A stretch of 16,110 nucleotides of DNA, from the NCBI GenBank assembly GCA_002427365.1, contig DIQT01000002.1, positions 1-16,110 of the forward strand, written 5' to 3'. Shown here piece after piece: positions 7,002 to 14,946 of this stretch (position 1 is its first letter; each line of letters opens with the position of its first letter). Source of the DNA: Caryophanales bacterium UBA5455 (GTDB lineage Bacteria > Bacillota_I > Bacilli_A > RFN20 > CAG-826). The notes under the pieces were generated by a model. It searched no databases, was not told the DNA's origin, and saw nothing but the letters and a program-made list of their open reading frames with translations. The position numbers and the translations under genes were made by a program.

Positions 7002-8088
7002 TAACTTAGTAACAGCGTCCAACTCAATTTTAAAAAGATTTAATGTTCCAACTTTTCATCCATCATTGCCCGCATTAGATGATGCCTTAAAACAACATGT
7101 GCGAATTGTGTTTTTGCTTTTTGATGCATTAGGAAGCGCGATTATTGACCGCCACGCACCAAAGAAAAGTAAATTAAAAACATCACCAATTATTAAGATG
7201 ACATCTGTTGTCCCCGCGACTACGGTTGCGGCAACGACCGCTTTTTTACGCGGTAAATACCCTGCGGAAACTGGTTGGTTAGGGTGGACACAATATTTTG
7301 CCGACCTTGATAAACGAATTAACGTTTTTATTAATGTGGATGCTGATTTAGATGAAGTAATTCCTGGGCCAAATATTATGAGTACAAGATATCCTGATTC
7401 AACGGTGTTCGATCTTGTTGCGGCCACGAATCCAAATGTTCGGGTAAGCCAAGTATGGCCAGGGTTTGTTAAAGGCGGAGCAAAAACCGAAAAAGAATTT
7501 TTTGAACAAGTTCATGAACATTTAGAAGTACCAGGACCATGCTTAATGTATGGTTATTGGGGCGAACCGGACTCAACGATGCATGAAAAAGGCGTAAAAG
7601 CTTATAAAACACGCTGGGTTGTCCGTAGTATTTCTAAACAACTTGATAAATTAACAGCAAAACATAAAGATACGTTATTTGTAATTCTTGCGGACCATGG
7701 CATGATGAATGTTGATTACTTTGATATTAAAGAACACGCTGATTTTTATGAAACATTAAAGCGTCCGTTTACCCTTGAAGGAAGAAACGCAATGTTTTAT
7801 GTAAAAGATGGTCAACATAAAGAGTTTGAAGAATTGTTTGCTAAATATTATGGAAAACATTTTCGCTTAATTAAACGTAATGAATTTGCGTCCGCGGAAG
7901 TGTTTGGTTTTTGCCCCGTTAGTGAAAACGCTAGTGTGTTCTTTGGTGATTATCTTGCGCAAGCAACGGGAATTTATGGCTTTTATTATGAACCAAGTCC
8001 CGCGCTTCCTGGCGTAAAACTTAAAGGTCATCACGCAGGCATTACACCAAATGAAATGAGCCTTCAATTAACGTTAATTAATAATTAA
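6973..8088 (+). CDS. Alkaline-phosphatase-superfamily phosphoesterase (nucleotide pyrophosphatase/phosphodiesterase type)
   Basis: A 371-residue metal-dependent hydrolase of the type I phosphodiesterase/nucleotide pyrophosphatase family (PF01663-like). All expected two-metal active-site residues are visible: Asp51 in LLFDALG, the nucleophile Thr83 or Thr84 in VPATTVAATT, Asp200 and His204 in EPDSTMH, Asp241-His242 in LADHGMM, and His353/354 in KGHHAG. The frame is open further upstream to an ATG at 6862. The true start is taken as the ATG at 6973, because AGGGAG lies seven bases before it (6960-6965) and the extra residues would lie wholly within the kinase gene and look unlike the family. 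There is no signal peptide, so it should act in the cytosol, unlike many secreted relatives. It overlaps the kinase by 29 bases. The substrate is unknown: a phosphodiester, a nucleotide sugar, or a phosphate made by the kinase are all possible. Confidence 0.88.
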   Translation: MNTHPMDKTNNLVTASNSILKRFNVPTFHPSLPALDDALKQHVRIVFLLFDALGSAIIDRHAPKKSKLKTSPIIKMTSVVPATTVAATTAFLRGKYPAETGWLGWTQYFADLDKRINVFINVDADLDEVIPGPNIMSTRYPDSTVFDLVAATNPNVRVSQVWPGFVKGGAKTEKEFFEQVHEHLEVPGPCLMYGYWGEPDSTMHEKGVKAYKTRWVVRSISKQLDKLTAKHKDTLFVILADHGMMNVDYFDIKEHADFYETLKRPFTLEGRNAMFYVKDGQHKEFEELFAKYYGKHFRLIKRNEFASAEVFGFCPVSENASVFFGDYLAQATGIYGFYYEPSPALPGVKLKGHHAGITPNEMSLQLTLINN

Positions 8089-8102
8089 AGTATATTAAAT
8101 AT

Positions 8103-8139
8103 AAAAAAAGCACTCGCAATTTGCGGGTGCTTTTGTTTT
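8103..8139. terminator. Bidirectional rho-independent terminator
   Basis: A 9-bp stem GCACTCGCA / TGCGGGTGC with a three-base loop (8110-8130) has seven A before it and TTTTGTTTT after it. It can therefore end the kinase-phosphoesterase operon on the + strand and the ABC exporter operon on the - strand. Confidence 0.9.
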
Positions 8140-8152
8140 AAACAAGTTTACG

Positions 8153-10012
8153 TTAGTCAGTAATTACTTCGGCGGCACCATAATCAGTTGTGCCAAGGAA
8201 TTGCGCGTTATACATATCTGCGTAGAAACCTTTCCTCGCCATTAATTGGGCGTGGTTACCAACTTCAACGATATCGCCATTATTCATAACCATAATCGTT
8301 TTCGCGTTTTTAATTGTGGATAAGCGGTGAGCAATAATAAATGATGTCCGACCTTCCATAAGTTTATTCATCGCTTCTTGCACGAGTAATTCGGTTCTTG
8401 TATCAACGTTCGAAGTTGCTTCATCAAGAATTAAGATGCGTGGTTCACTAATCATCGCCCGGGCAATTGTTAATAATTGCCGTTGACCTTGGGAAATATT
8501 AGTTCCATCTTCATTAAGAACGAAATCGTAACCTCCAGGAAGCGTTTGAATGAAGTGATGAGCGTGGGCTGCTTTAGCAGCGGCAATAATTTCTTCATCG
8601 GTGGCGTCGGTCCGACCATATTTAATATTGTTTTTAATTGAGCCATGGAATAGCCATGTATCTTGTAAAACCATGCCAACCGAGCGACGTAAGGCGCCAC
8701 GCGAATAATCACGAAGATCAACGCCATCTAATTTAATTGTGCCTTCATTAATTTCATAGAACCGCATAACAAGGTTAACAAGTGTTGTTTTACCTGCGCC
8801 GGTTGGACCAACAATCGCGACACTATCACCAGGATTAACATTTAAATTCATATCGGTAATAAGTGGTTTGTCTTCACTATACGAGAAGGCGACATGCTCA
8901 AAATTAACACAGCCTTTAACGTTACTTAAGTCCGTAATTGCTCCTTCTTTATCCGCAACGATTTCTTCTTCATCAAGGAGGAAGAAGATTCTTTCAGCGG
9001 CCGCAATTGTGGATTGGAATGTTGAAACAATGTTTCCAAGTTCTTGGATTGGTTGGGTATACATCCGTAAGAACATTAAGAATGGGACGATTAAACCGAT
9101 ACCGCCACCAGGAAGGGTCGCGCCACCAATAACAACCGCAACATAACCGAAGTTCGTAATTGAACGCATTAACGGATAAATAACGGAACCAAAGAATTGA
9201 GCTTTATATTCTGTTCTTTGGAGGAGATAGTTTTTATCATCAAACGTTTCCAATACATCAGCTTCTTTATTAAATAATTTAATAACGGTATAGCCGGAGA
9301 TTGCTTCTTCCGCATAACCTTCAACTTCACCTAATTGAGCGTGGTATTTAATAAATTGACGTTGAGATACTAACGAAATAGGAATCGCAAATAATAAGGC
9401 AATTGGAACGATTGCAACCGCGATAAACGCTAACCGCCAGGAAATAACAAACATCGCGATAACACTCGCAACGAGCATACCTAAACTCTTAATTGTTGCA
9501 ACAACAATTGTTTGAATTGAATCAGAAATCGTTTGGGTATCGTTTGTGCCCCGCGATAAGATATCACCAAAGGGGGTATGGTCATAATAAGATAATGGCA
9601 CACGGTCGAGTTTTTCTTTAATGTCTTTCCGTAAGTTATAAGCATATTCAGAAGAAATACCAATAATAATCCAGTCCGCTAACCACATAATTAAAGCGTT
9701 AACGATGTAAAAGACAATAATAATTCCAAAGTTTAGCATTAGCTTTGGCCATAAAACGGTAATAATTCCATCTGCACCTAATTGAAGATACGGGTTAACG
9801 GCAAAATCAGTACTGTTGGCTTTTGTTATAATATCGCCTAGATATACCGGTCCTAAGACAAGAAGGATGGCCGAAATCGTAACGATAATCATGACAAAAA
9901 TTAACTTTCCAGCGACCGGTTTAAAATATTTTAACAGGCGATTGATTGTTTCTTTGCGGGGCTTTTGTAGTTTATAACCACTACCACGACGGCCTCCATG
10001 TGGTCCTGCCAT
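8153..10012 (-). CDS. ABC exporter half-transporter with catalytically competent NBD (LmrD/BmrD-like)
   Basis: A 619-residue fusion of a six-helix ABC exporter membrane domain (about 25-340) and an ATPase domain (about 368-600). Visible motifs are Walker A GPTGAGKT (402-409), Q-loop Gln450, signature ISQGQ (506-510), Walker B ILILDE (526-531) with the catalytic Glu531, and switch His562 in IIAHRLSTI. The signature is degenerate (SQ in place of SGG), while Walker B and the switch are intact. The partner gene upstream has the reverse pattern, so the two should form one heterodimer with one active and one degenerate ATP site, like LmrCD, BmrCD or TM287/288. It is translationally coupled to that gene: the stop and start overlap by one base as TAATG, with AAGGAGG nine bases before the ATG. 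The likely role is export of drugs or lipids across the membrane. The substrate cannot be told from sequence. Confidence 0.93.
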   Translation of the reverse strand: MAGPHGGRRGSGYKLQKPRKETINRLLKYFKPVAGKLIFVMIIVTISAILLVLGPVYLGDIITKANSTDFAVNPYLQLGADGIITVLWPKLMLNFGIIIVFYIVNALIMWLADWIIIGISSEYAYNLRKDIKEKLDRVPLSYYDHTPFGDILSRGTNDTQTISDSIQTIVVATIKSLGMLVASVIAMFVISWRLAFIAVAIVPIALLFAIPISLVSQRQFIKYHAQLGEVEGYAEEAISGYTVIKLFNKEADVLETFDDKNYLLQRTEYKAQFFGSVIYPLMRSITNFGYVAVVIGGATLPGGGIGLIVPFLMFLRMYTQPIQELGNIVSTFQSTIAAAERIFFLLDEEEIVADKEGAITDLSNVKGCVNFEHVAFSYSEDKPLITDMNLNVNPGDSVAIVGPTGAGKTTLVNLVMRFYEINEGTIKLDGVDLRDYSRGALRRSVGMVLQDTWLFHGSIKNNIKYGRTDATDEEIIAAAKAAHAHHFIQTLPGGYDFVLNEDGTNISQGQRQLLTIARAMISEPRILILDEATSNVDTRTELLVQEAMNKLMEGRTSFIIAHRLSTIKNAKTIMVMNNGDIVEVGNHAQLMARKGFYADMYNAQFLGTTDYGAAEVITD

Positions 10013-11856
10013 TATGCGTTACCTCCTTCGGAAATGATTTCGCTTCGTAAAGCATGGGTTTTTTCAATTTCGTCCGCGTCTAATTGAGAAAGAATGATTT
10101 CTTGATAAACAGCGGAAGTTTTAATTAGTTCATCGTGTGTTCCTTGACCAACGATGGCACCATTATCAAGCACGAGGATTTCATCAGCGTCCATAATTGA
10201 AGAAACACGTTGTCCAACAATTACGACCGCACTTTCACTTGTAATTTTCTTTAACGCGCTCCGTAGGCGAATATCGGTTTTAAAGTCGAGTGCGCTAAAG
10301 GAGTCATCGAAAATATAAATTTCGGGTTTTTTAATTAACGCCCGCGCGATGGCGAGCCGTTGTTTTTGGCCACCCGAGAAGTTTTTCCCGCTTCGCGCAA
10401 CAGGAGCTTCAAGCTGTAAAGGAAGTTCTTTAACAAAATCTGCCGCTTGGGCAATTTCGAGTGCTTCCCACATATCTTTTTCAGTGGCGTCTGGTTTACC
10501 AAACTTCAAGTTACTAGCAATTGTGCCACTAAATAGTGTTGCGGTTTGGGGGACAAAGCCAACTTTATCACGAAGATCAAGTAGGTCATATGCCCGAACA
10601 TCTTGCCCATCGATAATGACCGATCCCGTTGAAACATCATAGAAACGGGGAATTAAATTAATGATTGAAGACTTTCCGCTTCCGGTTGTGCCAATAATCG
10701 CGAGTGTTTGACCGGGTTTAACATCAAAGTTAATATCGATTAATGTTGGTTTGGTCGCATCTGGAAATTGGAAGGAAACGTTTTGGAATTCAATATGACC
10801 ATAATGATCCGCTAACGGGACCATGGGGTTTTCGGGGCTAACCATACTACTAGGCATATCTAAGACTTCGTTAATCCGCCGAGCGGATGCTTGGGCACGC
10901 GGTAATTGGAAGAAGAGCATCGCCATCATTAAGAAGCTCATCATAATCATTGATACATATTGGGAAACAGCGACGGACTCCGCAAAGACGTCTAATCCAT
11001 CCAAGGTTTTCCCATTTAAAACAGCAAACGCGACAATATAAATTGCAACCGTCATAACGTTAAAGACAATATTAATTGAAGGATTTAAGAAGGAAATTGT
11101 ATGACCAGTTTCAATAATTGTGTCCGCTAAATTTCGGCTTGCTTCATCAAAATATTTGTTTTCACGGTCTTCTTGATTAAATGCCCGAACAACCCGAACA
11201 CCGGTTAAATCTTGCCGGAATAAGAGAGTTGTTTTATCAACGCGTTCTTGGATAAGCGTAAACTTTGGGACAACTTTACTAAAGATAATTCCCATAGTAA
11301 CGCCAATAATTAACAAGCCAATAACTAATAACCAGAAATAACTTGAACTCGCCTTTAAGTCGGAAACTTGAATGATCGCAATAACAATCATAATGGGTGA
11401 TTGAATAATAATTCTTGAACCCATTTGGACAAGCATCTTAACGTTATTTGTATCACTTGTAAGACGTGTTAATAAACCTGCAGCGCCAATCTTGTTGTAG
11501 TCATCAAGCGAAAGGTCTTGTGTCTTTTTAAAGATTGCTTTACGAATTTCGCGACCAAACGTTGTCGCAGCAAGTGTATTAAAAAATGGAACCATAATGG
11601 AAACTAATAAACCAGCAACTGTGTATAGGAGCATCTCAATACCAAGTTTCCATATATTACTCATCATTTCTTGATGCGCAACATCATATATATTAGGGTC
11701 AATAATAATCTTTTGATTGAAGAGGCTTAATTCTTTACTAATATCTCCCATATAAGCGGGAATTTGTAATTGAAGGTAGCTTGAAACCGCAACAAAGATA
11801 AAAACAAGCAGAAACTGCCACCATATTTTCTTAACGTATTTAAACAACTTAAACAT
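10012..11856 (-). CDS. ABC exporter half-transporter with degenerate NBD (LmrC/BmrC-like)
   Basis: A 614-residue ABC exporter subunit: membrane domain about 12-325, ATPase domain about 353-590. Walker A is GTTGSGKS (389-396), the signature is a canonical FSGGQ (493-497), and Walker B reads IYIFDD, so Asp518 replaces the catalytic glutamate. Gln549 (IVGQRVSS) replaces the switch histidine. These two substitutions are the known marks of the non-hydrolysing subunit in heterodimeric exporters. Its signature completes the active site of the partner encoded next. An extracellular insert between helices 1 and 2 (about 38-70) lengthens the first loop. It starts 16 bases after the TetR gene, with AGGTGG before the ATG, in the order regulator, degenerate subunit, active subunit. 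This order and the regulator point to drug- or metabolite-induced efflux. The substrate is unknown. Confidence 0.93.
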   Translation of the reverse strand: MFKLFKYVKKIWWQFLLVFIFVAVSSYLQLQIPAYMGDISKELSLFNQKIIIDPNIYDVAHQEMMSNIWKLGIEMLLYTVAGLLVSIMVPFFNTLAATTFGREIRKAIFKKTQDLSLDDYNKIGAAGLLTRLTSDTNNVKMLVQMGSRIIIQSPIMIVIAIIQVSDLKASSSYFWLLVIGLLIIGVTMGIIFSKVVPKFTLIQERVDKTTLLFRQDLTGVRVVRAFNQEDRENKYFDEASRNLADTIIETGHTISFLNPSINIVFNVMTVAIYIVAFAVLNGKTLDGLDVFAESVAVSQYVSMIMMSFLMMAMLFFQLPRAQASARRINEVLDMPSSMVSPENPMVPLADHYGHIEFQNVSFQFPDATKPTLIDINFDVKPGQTLAIIGTTGSGKSSIINLIPRFYDVSTGSVIIDGQDVRAYDLLDLRDKVGFVPQTATLFSGTIASNLKFGKPDATEKDMWEALEIAQAADFVKELPLQLEAPVARSGKNFSGGQKQRLAIARALIKKPEIYIFDDSFSALDFKTDIRLRSALKKITSESAVVIVGQRVSSIMDADEILVLDNGAIVGQGTHDELIKTSAVYQEIILSQLDADEIEKTHALRSEIISEGGNA

Positions 11857-11872
11857 ATACCACCTACATTTT

Positions 11873-12487
11873 CTACTTTCTTATTAACTGCATTAAGGCA
11901 TCGACTTGGGGAACTTTAAACGGACGAGCGTTACGATAAACTTTACTTCGGACTAACCCTTTAATAAAGTTATAGTAAATTAATGTTAAATCGTAACTAA
12001 GGACATCATCGCGGAAGACACCTTGAATTTGTCCTTTTGAAATGATTTCATTAAGAACGTCAAAGGGGCTTTTGCCACCTTTCGCCATTACTTTTTCGCG
12101 CATTTTCTTTAATGACTTTTGCTCTTCGATCGAAAGCAATAAGTTAATTTGATGGGCGAATAATTTATCTTTTCGATTTGATAAACCACTAACAATATAC
12201 GTTAAGGCTTGTTCCATAACTACATCTGGTGAATTATCGCCGCTACCAAAGATTTGATGTAACACCGTAAATGTTTCGGTTTCATCTTTAAGCAATGCAT
12301 CTAAAACATCATCTTTGTTATTAAAATAATGATAAAACAACCCGTGAGAAATATTTGCTTCGGTCGCAATATTATTAATTGTGGTGTTGTCATACCCTTT
12401 TTTGGAAAACAAAATTAAAGCAGCGTCCATAATTTGTCGTTGCCGCTGCTCTTTGATATCAAGGTTTTGTTGACGTGTACGAGGCAT
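11873..12487 (-). CDS. TetR/AcrR-family transcriptional regulator
   Basis: A 204-residue dimeric repressor of the TetR family. The N-terminal helix-turn-helix domain (about 15-62) includes ALILFSKKGYDNTTINNIA and ISHGLFYHYFNNKDDVLDAL, the usual TetR recognition region. The all-helical C-terminal ligand domain is not recognisable to a substrate class. It is the first gene of an operon with the ABC exporter pair, which it very probably controls. A perfect inverted repeat lies between its own -10 box and start codon, so self-repression of the whole operon is likely, relieved by the exporter's substrate. The ribosome site is weak (AGAGAAAA), which may keep repressor levels low. The ATG chosen gives the normal basic N-terminus before the HTH. 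Confidence 0.93.
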   Translation of the reverse strand: MPRTRQQNLDIKEQRQRQIMDAALILFSKKGYDNTTINNIATEANISHGLFYHYFNNKDDVLDALLKDETETFTVLHQIFGSGDNSPDVVMEQALTYIVSGLSNRKDKLFAHQINLLLSIEEQKSLKKMREKVMAKGGKSPFDVLNEIISKGQIQGVFRDDVLSYDLTLIYYNFIKGLVRSKVYRNARPFKVPQVDALMQLIRK

Positions 12488-12501
12488 TTTTTTCTCTTTT
12501 C

Positions 12502-12520
12502 ATTGACTAAAACAGTCAAT
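12502..12520. promoter_or_regulatory. TetR-type operator ATTGACT-N5-AGTCAAT
   Basis: Two perfect seven-base arms (12502-12508 and 12514-12520) separated by five bases cover the predicted transcript start of the TetR-exporter operon. A repressor bound here would block polymerase. The position and symmetry make it the probable binding site of the adjacent TetR protein. Confidence 0.75.
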
Positions 12521-12524
12521 AGGT

Positions 12525-12554
12525 ATTATACATTAAATTAAGAAAAATAATCAA
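12525..12554 (-). promoter_or_regulatory. Promoter of the TetR-ABC exporter operon
   Basis: On the - strand a perfect -10 TATAAT (12525-12530) follows TTGATT (12549-12554, four of six matches to the -35) after 18 bases. The predicted start near 12518 falls inside the operator. Confidence 0.75.
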
Positions 12555-12578
12555 CAAATACATTTATGAATTTGTATG

Positions 12579-12607
12579 AAAAAATAGCAATAATATTATT
12601 TGTTATT
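12579..12607 (-). terminator. Weak AT-rich terminator after the pseudouridine synthase gene
   Basis: An AT-rich hairpin (12583-12607, with a mismatch and a bulge on the - strand) is followed on that strand by six T. It lies nine bases past the stop of the preceding gene. The low GC content makes it a poor terminator, so some read-through into the TetR operon is possible. Confidence 0.3.
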
Positions 12608-12615
12608 TATCAAAT

Positions 12616-13314
12616 TTAATATTCTAATAGTTTTTTAGTTTCTTCAGGCGTTAATTCGCGCGATGAACCAACCGCGAGATCATCAACGGTAAGAAAAGCA
12701 AACCGCGTTCTTACAAGTTCAATTACTTCATAGCCACACGCTTTAAACATCCGCTTTACTTGGTGATATTTTCCTTCACTAATTGTTACAAGTGCGACAT
12801 CTATGTCAATAAATTCAAGTTGCGCAGGCTTGGTAATATATTCATCATTAATATTTATTCCATCATTAAACTTTTTAATTAAATCATGAGTTAACGGTTT
12901 ATTTACTTTTGCTTCATATGTCTTTTTAACATCATGTTTGGGTGATAATAACCGATGAGCGAGTTTACCATTATTTGTTAATAACAAAACACCTCGGGTA
13001 TCTAAATCAAGTCGCCCGACAGGCGCTAAATCAAAAGCTTCATATTCTAAAAGTAAATCGGTAACTGGAGGATTACCAGCTTCATGAACAGTTGAAGATA
13101 TATAACCGGCGGGTTTATTTAATAAGACATAATGAAAAGGTTGGTAATTAATAACTTCGCCATCAACTTCAACAATACTTAAGTCGGGATTAACATGTTC
13201 CCCATACGCTTTAATTTGTTTACTATCAACGAAAACTCGTCCATCTTTAATAAGAAAGTGAACTTCTTTTCGTGTTCCTAAACCAGCATTTGCTAATAAT
13301 CGATCAATCCGCAT
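12616..13314 (-). CDS. rsuA: RsuA/RluB-family pseudouridine synthase (probable 16S rRNA pseudouridine-516 synthase)
   Basis: A 232-residue rRNA-modifying enzyme that isomerises a specific uridine to pseudouridine in the ribosome. An S4 RNA-binding domain (about 1-45, IDRLLANAGLGTRKEV) is followed by the catalytic domain. That domain contains GRLDLDTRG (100-108) with the catalytic Asp103, and EGKYHQVKRMF (180-190), typical of RsuA. The length matches RsuA (about 231) better than RluB, which is usually longer, so 16S position 516 is the likelier target. The distinction is not certain. Its start overlaps the PAP2 gene by 11 bases, so it is the third gene of the DUF368-PAP2 operon. Its ribosome site is poor (AGAAAG), implying translational coupling. 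A functional link to its lipid-carrier neighbours is not obvious. Confidence 0.9.
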   Translation of the reverse strand: MRIDRLLANAGLGTRKEVHFLIKDGRVFVDSKQIKAYGEHVNPDLSIVEVDGEVINYQPFHYVLLNKPAGYISSTVHEAGNPPVTDLLLEYEAFDLAPVGRLDLDTRGVLLLTNNGKLAHRLLSPKHDVKKTYEAKVNKPLTHDLIKKFNDGININDEYITKPAQLEFIDIDVALVTISEGKYHQVKRMFKACGYEVIELVRTRFAFLTVDDLAVGSSRELTPEETKKLLEY

Positions 13315-13915
13315 TTTGTACTTTCTTTTTTTCCTTTACCGCGATTATTTTTTTCTCACTAATATTTGCAACAACAATTGTGATGGAGGCGGCAAGTGCA
13401 GCGTAAACAATACCCGCAATAATGTCACTAGGATAATGGAAACCAAAGAATAACCTTGTCGAAACTACTAACGTTGCAAAGATGATCGCTGGTGCGGCCC
13501 ATTTGCGGTGATAGTAGGCAATAATAAACGCAATAATAAATTGAGTTACGGAATGGCCGCTCATAAACGATCTCGATGTTTCTTTTGGGATAAAGCTATA
13601 TGAAGAGCCGGCAAAATAATTTTGAGCATACGCTAATAAGTCAGCATCCATATAAATTGGTCGGACACGATTTACAGCATTTTTAATAATAAGGTTATTT
13701 CCTATTAAGCCAAAGAGCGTAACACCAGCGGCTAACGCAATACCAGTTTTCCGTGTTTTCTTAAAAAAGAGCATAATAACAACGATAACGGTTAACCAAA
13801 TTGCGACAGGAATTGCGTCACCAACTGCGGTTAGCCATTTATTAATTGTGTTCCAAAAAGCTGACCCATGTAGTTTTTCCCAGTTCCAATGTAAAAAATC
13901 AAATTCCCACTGCAT
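13304..13915 (-). CDS. PAP2-family membrane phosphatase (BcrC-like, probable undecaprenyl-diphosphate phosphatase)
   Basis: A 203-residue integral membrane phosphatase with the three PAP2 motifs complete: K-x6-RP (Lys78 to Arg85-Pro86), SGHS (119-122) with catalytic His121, and R-x5-H-x3-D (Arg154, His160, Asp164). Hydrophobic segments near 33-51, 57-77, 124-134, 142-152 and 166-184 give a polytopic fold with the active site at the outer face. Members of this family dephosphorylate undecaprenyl diphosphate (BcrC), phosphatidic acid or phosphatidylglycerol phosphate. The upstream neighbour, a DUF368 lipid-phosphate translocase, favours the undecaprenyl role. The ribosome site GAGGAGG lies inside the final codons of the upstream gene, three bases separate the genes, and its TGA stop overlaps rsuA. 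The Lys-rich C-terminus is probably cytosolic. Confidence 0.88.
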   Translation of the reverse strand: MQWEFDFLHWNWEKLHGSAFWNTINKWLTAVGDAIPVAIWLTVIVVIMLFFKKTRKTGIALAAGVTLFGLIGNNLIIKNAVNRVRPIYMDADLLAYAQNYFAGSSYSFIPKETSRSFMSGHSVTQFIIAFIIAYYHRKWAAPAIIFATLVVSTRLFFGFHYPSDIIAGIVYAALAASITIVVANISEKKIIAVKEKKKVQNAD

Positions 13916-13918
13916 AAA

Positions 13919-14854
13919 TTATTCCTCCTCTTTGTAAGATGTATCGATTTCTAAAGCGTTTTCAACACCTATTTTATTTTGGGCAAGTTTTAATAAGTAG
14001 TAGGAAATTAAGAAAGCGATAACAAACCCGGCAATTGAAACAATAAGCATCACCCAGTCAAAATTCCCGACAAAAACATCGTATTTTCCTTTAATATCGC
14101 CATTAAAATAACCGGCGAAAATCGACCCGATAATAAAACCGAAAATAACAAAATAAGTTCCGGTATACCATTTCTTTAATAAAACTTGCATGAGCTTTGA
14201 AACTAGAACAAGCCCAACAATCATACTAACAAGCAAAATAGCAACAACACCAATCCCTAAACCAACATTAATTCCTTCAAAGATGTTTTTAACAATTATT
14301 GTTAATGCACTTAAATACCCAATCGAAATAAGAAATTGGGTGCCAGAAATTCCTGGGGCAACAATCGCGGCCGCAAGCATTAAACCAACACCAAGTAAAA
14401 TTAAGACGCGAACAAAATCGAGTTTTTCAATTGTAATACCGTTTTCTTTAACGGTAAACCAGCTAATAATACCAAAAGCAACCGGAACAATTATTCCGAT
14501 AATAAGTAAAAAGATATTTTTCTTATTAATATTTCCTTTTGTAACACTAGTTAATTCACGGAAACCACCAAGCGTTAATCCGGCGACAAAAGCAATCGTT
14601 GGGAAAGGATAAAGTTCTAATAGTTTTGTTAATGGCCAAACAAGCGCAAGTACACCAATAATTAGCCCAATGCACCACACCCATGCTTTCTTAATTGATT
14701 GAAGGGGTGTTTTTGTTAAATCCGCAACCGCGTCAATTAAGTCATCATAAATTCCAATCAAAACAGCGACGGTGCCACCGCCCATTCCGGAAACGAAAGC
14801 AAAACCAACAGCAATGCCTTCAAGTAATTGTCTAAAGAATTTTTTAATTGTCAT
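13919..14854 (-). CDS. DUF368 membrane protein, probable undecaprenyl-phosphate translocase (PopT type)
   Basis: A 311-residue polytopic membrane protein of the DUF368 family, members of which (PopT) have been shown to return undecaprenyl phosphate from the outer to the inner leaflet for reuse in wall synthesis. The family's internal repeat is visible. The first copy reads FVSGMGGGTVAVLIGIYDDL (residues 20-39) and the second APGISGTQFLISIGYL (166-181). The first copy has Ser22 and Gly25 where the usual motif PGVSGGT has Pro and Ser, a departure that may affect function. The frame is open to an ATG at 14998, but that extension crosses into pth. The ATG at 14854 has GGAG eight bases upstream and begins with MTIKKFFRQLLEGIAVG, as expected. 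It is the first gene of the operon with the PAP2 phosphatase (three-base gap) and rsuA. Confidence 0.88.
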   Translation of the reverse strand: MTIKKFFRQLLEGIAVGFAFVSGMGGGTVAVLIGIYDDLIDAVADLTKTPLQSIKKAWVWCIGLIIGVLALVWPLTKLLELYPFPTIAFVAGLTLGGFRELTSVTKGNINKKNIFLLIIGIIVPVAFGIISWFTVKENGITIEKLDFVRVLILLGVGLMLAAAIVAPGISGTQFLISIGYLSALTIIVKNIFEGINVGLGIGVVAILLVSMIVGLVLVSKLMQVLLKKWYTGTYFVIFGFIIGSIFAGYFNGDIKGKYDVFVGNFDWVMLIVSIAGFVIAFLISYYLLKLAQNKIGVENALEIDTSYKEEE

Positions 14855-14882
14855 AGTGTACTCCAAGGTTTTTTGTCTTTTA

Positions 14883-14888
14883 AGTATA
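14883..14888 (-). promoter_or_regulatory. Candidate -10 box for the DUF368-PAP2-rsuA operon
   Basis: TATACT on the - strand (five of six matches to TATAAT) lies 28 bases before the ATG at 14854. The only -35 at normal spacing is a T-run, so the promoter looks weak. Confidence 0.45.
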
Positions 14889-14911
14889 CCGCGTTTTGAT
14901 TTATAAAAAAA

Positions 14912-14920
14912 TGGTATAAT
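14912..14920 (+). promoter_or_regulatory. Extended -10 promoter of pth-mfd
   Basis: TGGTATAAT is a perfect extended -10 with no clear -35. The predicted start near 14927 gives a short leader of about 20 bases containing AGAGGA before the pth ATG. Confidence 0.7.
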
Positions 14921-14946
14921 AATTTCTAGCATGAGAGGAAGACAAG

